DNA from: Candidatus Nomurabacteria bacterium
Lineage (GTDB): Bacteria; Patescibacteriota; Minisyncoccia; Phycocordibacterales; UBA9973
Reading direction: 5' to 3'
DNA length: 7,740 bases
Assembly (NCBI GenBank): GCA_020846955.1
Contig: JADLCZ010000016.1
Coordinates: forward strand, 1-7,740
Under the pieces are notes generated by a model, which worked only from the letters and a program-made list of their open reading frames with translations, was not told the DNA's origin and searched no databases. Of this stretch, positions 6,192-7,740 are shown piece after piece. A program made the translations under genes and the position numbers. Each line of letters starts with the position of its first letter. Position 1 is the stretch's first letter.

Positions 6192-6697
6192 TTTGATAAA
6201 GTTGCAACATTATAAAATTTCTCTGTTAACCCTGTTTTATCATTTGTATCTTGCAAGGTTATCTCCATTTTTATTGATGGGCCATTTGTTGTTGTAGTTT
6301 TATAAAAAATTAATGATATAACTTTGATATTTGGTGACAATAAATTACCAACCAATGTATTATTATAATATAAGTTTAGTGCCCCATTACCAACATTGAA
6401 TTTTACAGTTCTTGGGTTATTACTTTCATCAATACTATCTAGATCGAGAACCCCTGGGGATGACCCAAAAGTGCTTGTAGCTGTACGTATGTTATTTGCT
6501 TTATGAATTTCTCGAGACATTCTTTCGAGTACAGTATTACCATTTTGTAATATATTGTGATTTGTACGAGTTTGATTAAAAGATGAAATAAGAGCCATAA
6601 ATATGTTGCCGACAACTACTGCAACAGTAGCAAAAACTGCTATATAAATAATAATTTCAATTATTGAATACCCAGATTTTAAATTTATGTATTTCAT
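6188..6697 (-). CDS. GspJ/PilW-like minor pilin, stalk-only version
   Basis: A 169-residue type IV prepilin-like protein. Basic leader MKYINLKSG, predicted cleavage after Gly9 giving YSIIE with Glu at +5, hydrophobic helix to about residue 38, then the conserved-looking LQNGNTVLERMSREI (50-64) and a small beta-rich C-terminal domain ending at FYNVATLSK. Family knowledge: GspJ/PilW pseudopilins join GspI and GspK in the tip complex that primes pilus assembly. The next gene encodes the same pilin plus about 320 extra residues; this one stops exactly where the paralogue's linker begins. Its ATG follows the previous stop directly (TAAATG), and its own stop is TGA, the only non-TAA stop seen here, overlapping the next ATG by four bases. 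Confidence 0.83.
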   Translation of the reverse strand: MKYINLKSGYSIIEIIIYIAVFATVAVVVGNIFMALISSFNQTRTNHNILQNGNTVLERMSREIHKANNIRTATSTFGSSPGVLDLDSIDESNNPRTVKFNVGNGALNLYYNNTLVGNLLSPNIKVISLIFYKTTTTNGPSIKMEITLQDTNDKTGLTEKFYNVATLSK

Positions 6698-7192
6698 TTA
6701 AGTAAAAATATTAAAAACATAAAATGTAATAACCTTTGATGTCGAAACCCCTTCTGCAGACATCCATGTCACAGTTATGGTCACTTTCCTTGCATCAGTA
6801 TCATTTGTCCCACCGCTTGTTACAATATCATCATTGCTATCACGTTCCACGGCACTAATTACAACAGTACGGGTAAAGATACCATTTATAGTACTTGGAG
6901 TTTGGCTGAGTGACCATACCCCGCTCGATGTATCGTAAGTAAAATAATAATTTGTATCAAGATTTAGGCTCGAAATATTAGTCCAGTTGTCGTCACGAAA
7001 AGTTTTAATAGCTTCAGCCCCTTCTTCTAATAAATAGATTGCTTGTGTTTGCCGAAGCGAAAGATTGGATAATTCTAATCCTTTTTGTGCATATGAAAGC
7101 AATGATATGGTTACAGCAGATAAAATAGCACAGCATATCATTATCTCCACCAAAGCAAAACCAAGTAAATTTTTATTTTTTAAGTATTTCAT
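6698..7192 (-). CDS. GspI/PilV-like minor pilin
   Basis: A 164-residue prepilin-like protein. Leader MKYLKNKNLLG, predicted cleavage after Gly11, mature start FALVE with Glu at +5, and a membrane helix IMICCAILSAVTISLLSY containing adjacent cysteines (20-21). The following helix QAIYLLEEGAEAIKTFRDDN (50-69) is the typical GspI/PilV pattern in candidate-phyla pilins. The C-terminal part is a beta domain ending in KVTITVTW and KVITFYVFN strands. It starts inside the previous stop (TAATG, one-base overlap) and is followed with no gap by the GspJ-like gene, so it is translated as part of the cluster. No Shine-Dalgarno. The likely role is as a GspI-type partner of the J and K subunits in the pilus tip; the exact family name (PilV, GspI) is by pattern only. 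Confidence 0.8.
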   Translation of the reverse strand: MKYLKNKNLLGFALVEIMICCAILSAVTISLLSYAQKGLELSNLSLRQTQAIYLLEEGAEAIKTFRDDNWTNISSLNLDTNYYFTYDTSSGVWSLSQTPSTINGIFTRTVVISAVERDSNDDIVTSGGTNDTDARKVTITVTWMSAEGVSTSKVITFYVFNIFT

Positions 7193-7665
7193 TAATTAAT
7201 ACTAACCACACCCAAAGCATTAACTGTTATAATTTTTCTTGTTGATGGACTACTTACAAGCTCTAGTGTAATTGTACCATAAGTAGATGTATTACCAGTG
7301 AGTCTATCAAACACAACATCTGTGCCACTACCTTGCAAAACTACATTTGCCGGTATTATATTGATTCTTGAATCAAAAGTGACAGTTTTTGTTTCGGGGT
7401 CGGATAGATTAACTGGTGGATTGCCTTTAAAAAATACAACGCGATCTGCTTGGAAGCGAACACTATAAAAATTACTATCTTTTGAAGAAACAGAATTTAT
7501 TCGTGCCTCGTCCAACAGAACTTTTACTTCTTCTGCTGTATTTTTTAGAATTTGTTTTTCTCTGAAACTAGATATAACAGGTGAGATAACTGCCAATAAA
7601 AGGACAACGATTCCAATTACTATTATCACTTCTATCATAGTGTTACCTTTTGTCTGATTTTGCAT
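7192..7665 (-). CDS. GspH/FimT-like minor pilin, first gene of pilin operon
   Basis: A 157-residue prepilin-like protein. Short leader MQNQTKG with predicted cleavage after Gly7, mature start NTMIE with Glu at +5 (Glu12), and a hydrophobic helix VIIVIGIVVLLLAVISPV. The segment TAEEVKVLLDEARINSVSSK (43-62) followed by FYSVRF (66-71), and the C-terminal GTITLELV...RKIITVNALGVVSI pattern, match GspH/FimT pseudopilins. GspH is the pseudopilin that links the tip complex to the major pilin shaft. In some bacteria FimT binds DNA for uptake; I see no specific evidence for that here. Its ATG is six bases after a perfect extended -10 box, so its mRNA is probably leaderless. Its stop overlaps the next start by one base. 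Confidence 0.82.
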   Translation of the reverse strand: MQNQTKGNTMIEVIIVIGIVVLLLAVISPVISSFREKQILKNTAEEVKVLLDEARINSVSSKDSNFYSVRFQADRVVFFKGNPPVNLSDPETKTVTFDSRINIIPANVVLQGSGTDVVFDRLTGNTSTYGTITLELVSSPSTRKIITVNALGVVSIN

Positions 7666-7671
7666 ATTTAT

Positions 7672-7700
7672 ATTATAACAAAATTAATTGATACTATCGA
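7672..7700 (-). promoter_or_regulatory. Extended -10 promoter of the minor-pilin operon, predicted leaderless start
   Basis: On the minus strand, 7680-7672 is TGTTATAAT, a perfect TATAAT (7677-7672) with TG extension, followed by six bases (ATAAAT) and the ATG at 7665. A -35-like TCGATA (four of six to TTGACA) lies at 7700-7695 with a 17-base spacer. The predicted first transcribed base is the A of the start codon. The geometry is identical to the tpiA promoter. The -35 overlaps the end of the upstream pilC-like gene and a small inverted repeat. Confidence 0.75.
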
Positions 7701-7740
7701 GTATCGAATACATAGGTGTAATCATAGACATAGCAAAGAA
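7684..7740 (-). CDS. pilC: Probable PilC/GspF inner-membrane platform protein, last 18 codons
   Basis: On the minus strand one frame enters the window and reads FFAMSMITPMYSILDSIN, then TAA at 7686-7684. A hydrophobic stretch followed by a proline and a short polar tail is how the last membrane helix of PilC/GspF platform proteins usually ends, and the ITPMYSI pattern is familiar from candidate-phyla members. Its position just before a minor-pilin operon fits. PilC/GspF sits in the cytoplasmic membrane under the assembling pilus and couples the ATPases to pilin extraction. Only 18 residues are visible, so the identification rests on this tail and the context. Confidence 0.6.
   Translation of the reverse strand, partial: FFAMSMITPMYSILDSIN
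7690..7705. repeat. Small inverted repeat over the -35 region
   Basis: GATACT (7690-7695) and AGTATC (7700-7705) are perfect inverted copies separated by four bases (ATCG). The dyad covers the proposed -35 hexamer at 7695-7700 and the last codons of the pilC-like gene. It could be an operator half-site pair or a weak hairpin; a six-base AT-rich dyad can also arise by chance. Confidence 0.35.

Noticed and set aside
5688..6697. Recent duplication or gene conversion between the two GspJ-like genes
   Set aside because: Identical residues are often encoded by different codons along the stalk, so the copies are old and show no tract of near-identical DNA.
7681..7705. Intrinsic terminator after the pilC-like gene
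   Set aside because: The dyad stem has only six AT-rich pairs, lies mostly before the stop codon and is followed by mixed A and T rather than a T run.

Overview
The window is a compact stretch of bacterial DNA in which every gene lies on the minus strand, so transcription runs from position 7740 towards position 1. Gene junctions are 0-19 bases or short overlaps. DNA is AT-rich, most visibly in the pilin genes, and there is almost no non-coding space. The pilin leaders, the pilin motif LLEEGAEAI..FRD.NW, the large PilX-like proteins and the short PGK together suggest a Patescibacteria / Candidate Phyla Radiation genome (Parcubacteria-like). That placement is inferred from gene style, not from a marker gene. 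The standard bacterial code fits: glycine is GGN throughout and no in-frame TGA occurs inside the genes.

Right part (7740 to 2970), a type IV pilus / type II secretion-like block. The last 18 codons of a probable PilC/GspF inner-membrane platform protein end at 7684. They are followed by a strong extended -10 promoter and five prepilin-like genes in tight order. In order of transcription these are GspH/FimT-like (7665-7192), GspI/PilV-like (7192-6698), GspJ/PilW-like (6697-6188), a second GspJ/PilW-like protein with a large C-terminal domain (6191-4725), and a GspK/PilX-like protein with the same kind of large domain (4715-2970). This is the H-I-J-K order of the pseudopilins that form the tip complex of type II secretion and type IV pili. 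The K-like protein lacks the conserved Glu+5, as GspK does. I infer that this cluster builds a pilus tip carrying two related large exported domains, which are candidate adhesins or surface-recognition modules.

Left part (2950 to 1), a housekeeping cluster: tpiA, pgk and the first 357 codons of recJ, separated by 4 and 1 bases. Two steps of lower glycolysis are followed by a 5'-3' single-strand DNA exonuclease. The group has its own extended -10 promoter in the 19-base gap after the pilin cluster.

The most notable regulatory observation is that the first genes of both clusters are preceded by the same element, TGnTATAAT followed by exactly six bases and then ATG. The predicted transcription start is the start codon itself, so both mRNAs look leaderless. 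Apart from a distant GGAGGT before pgk, I see no Shine-Dalgarno sequence upstream of any gene start visible here. No RNA genes, insertion sequences, CRISPR arrays or convincing terminators are visible, and there is no gene-free stretch longer than about 20 bases.
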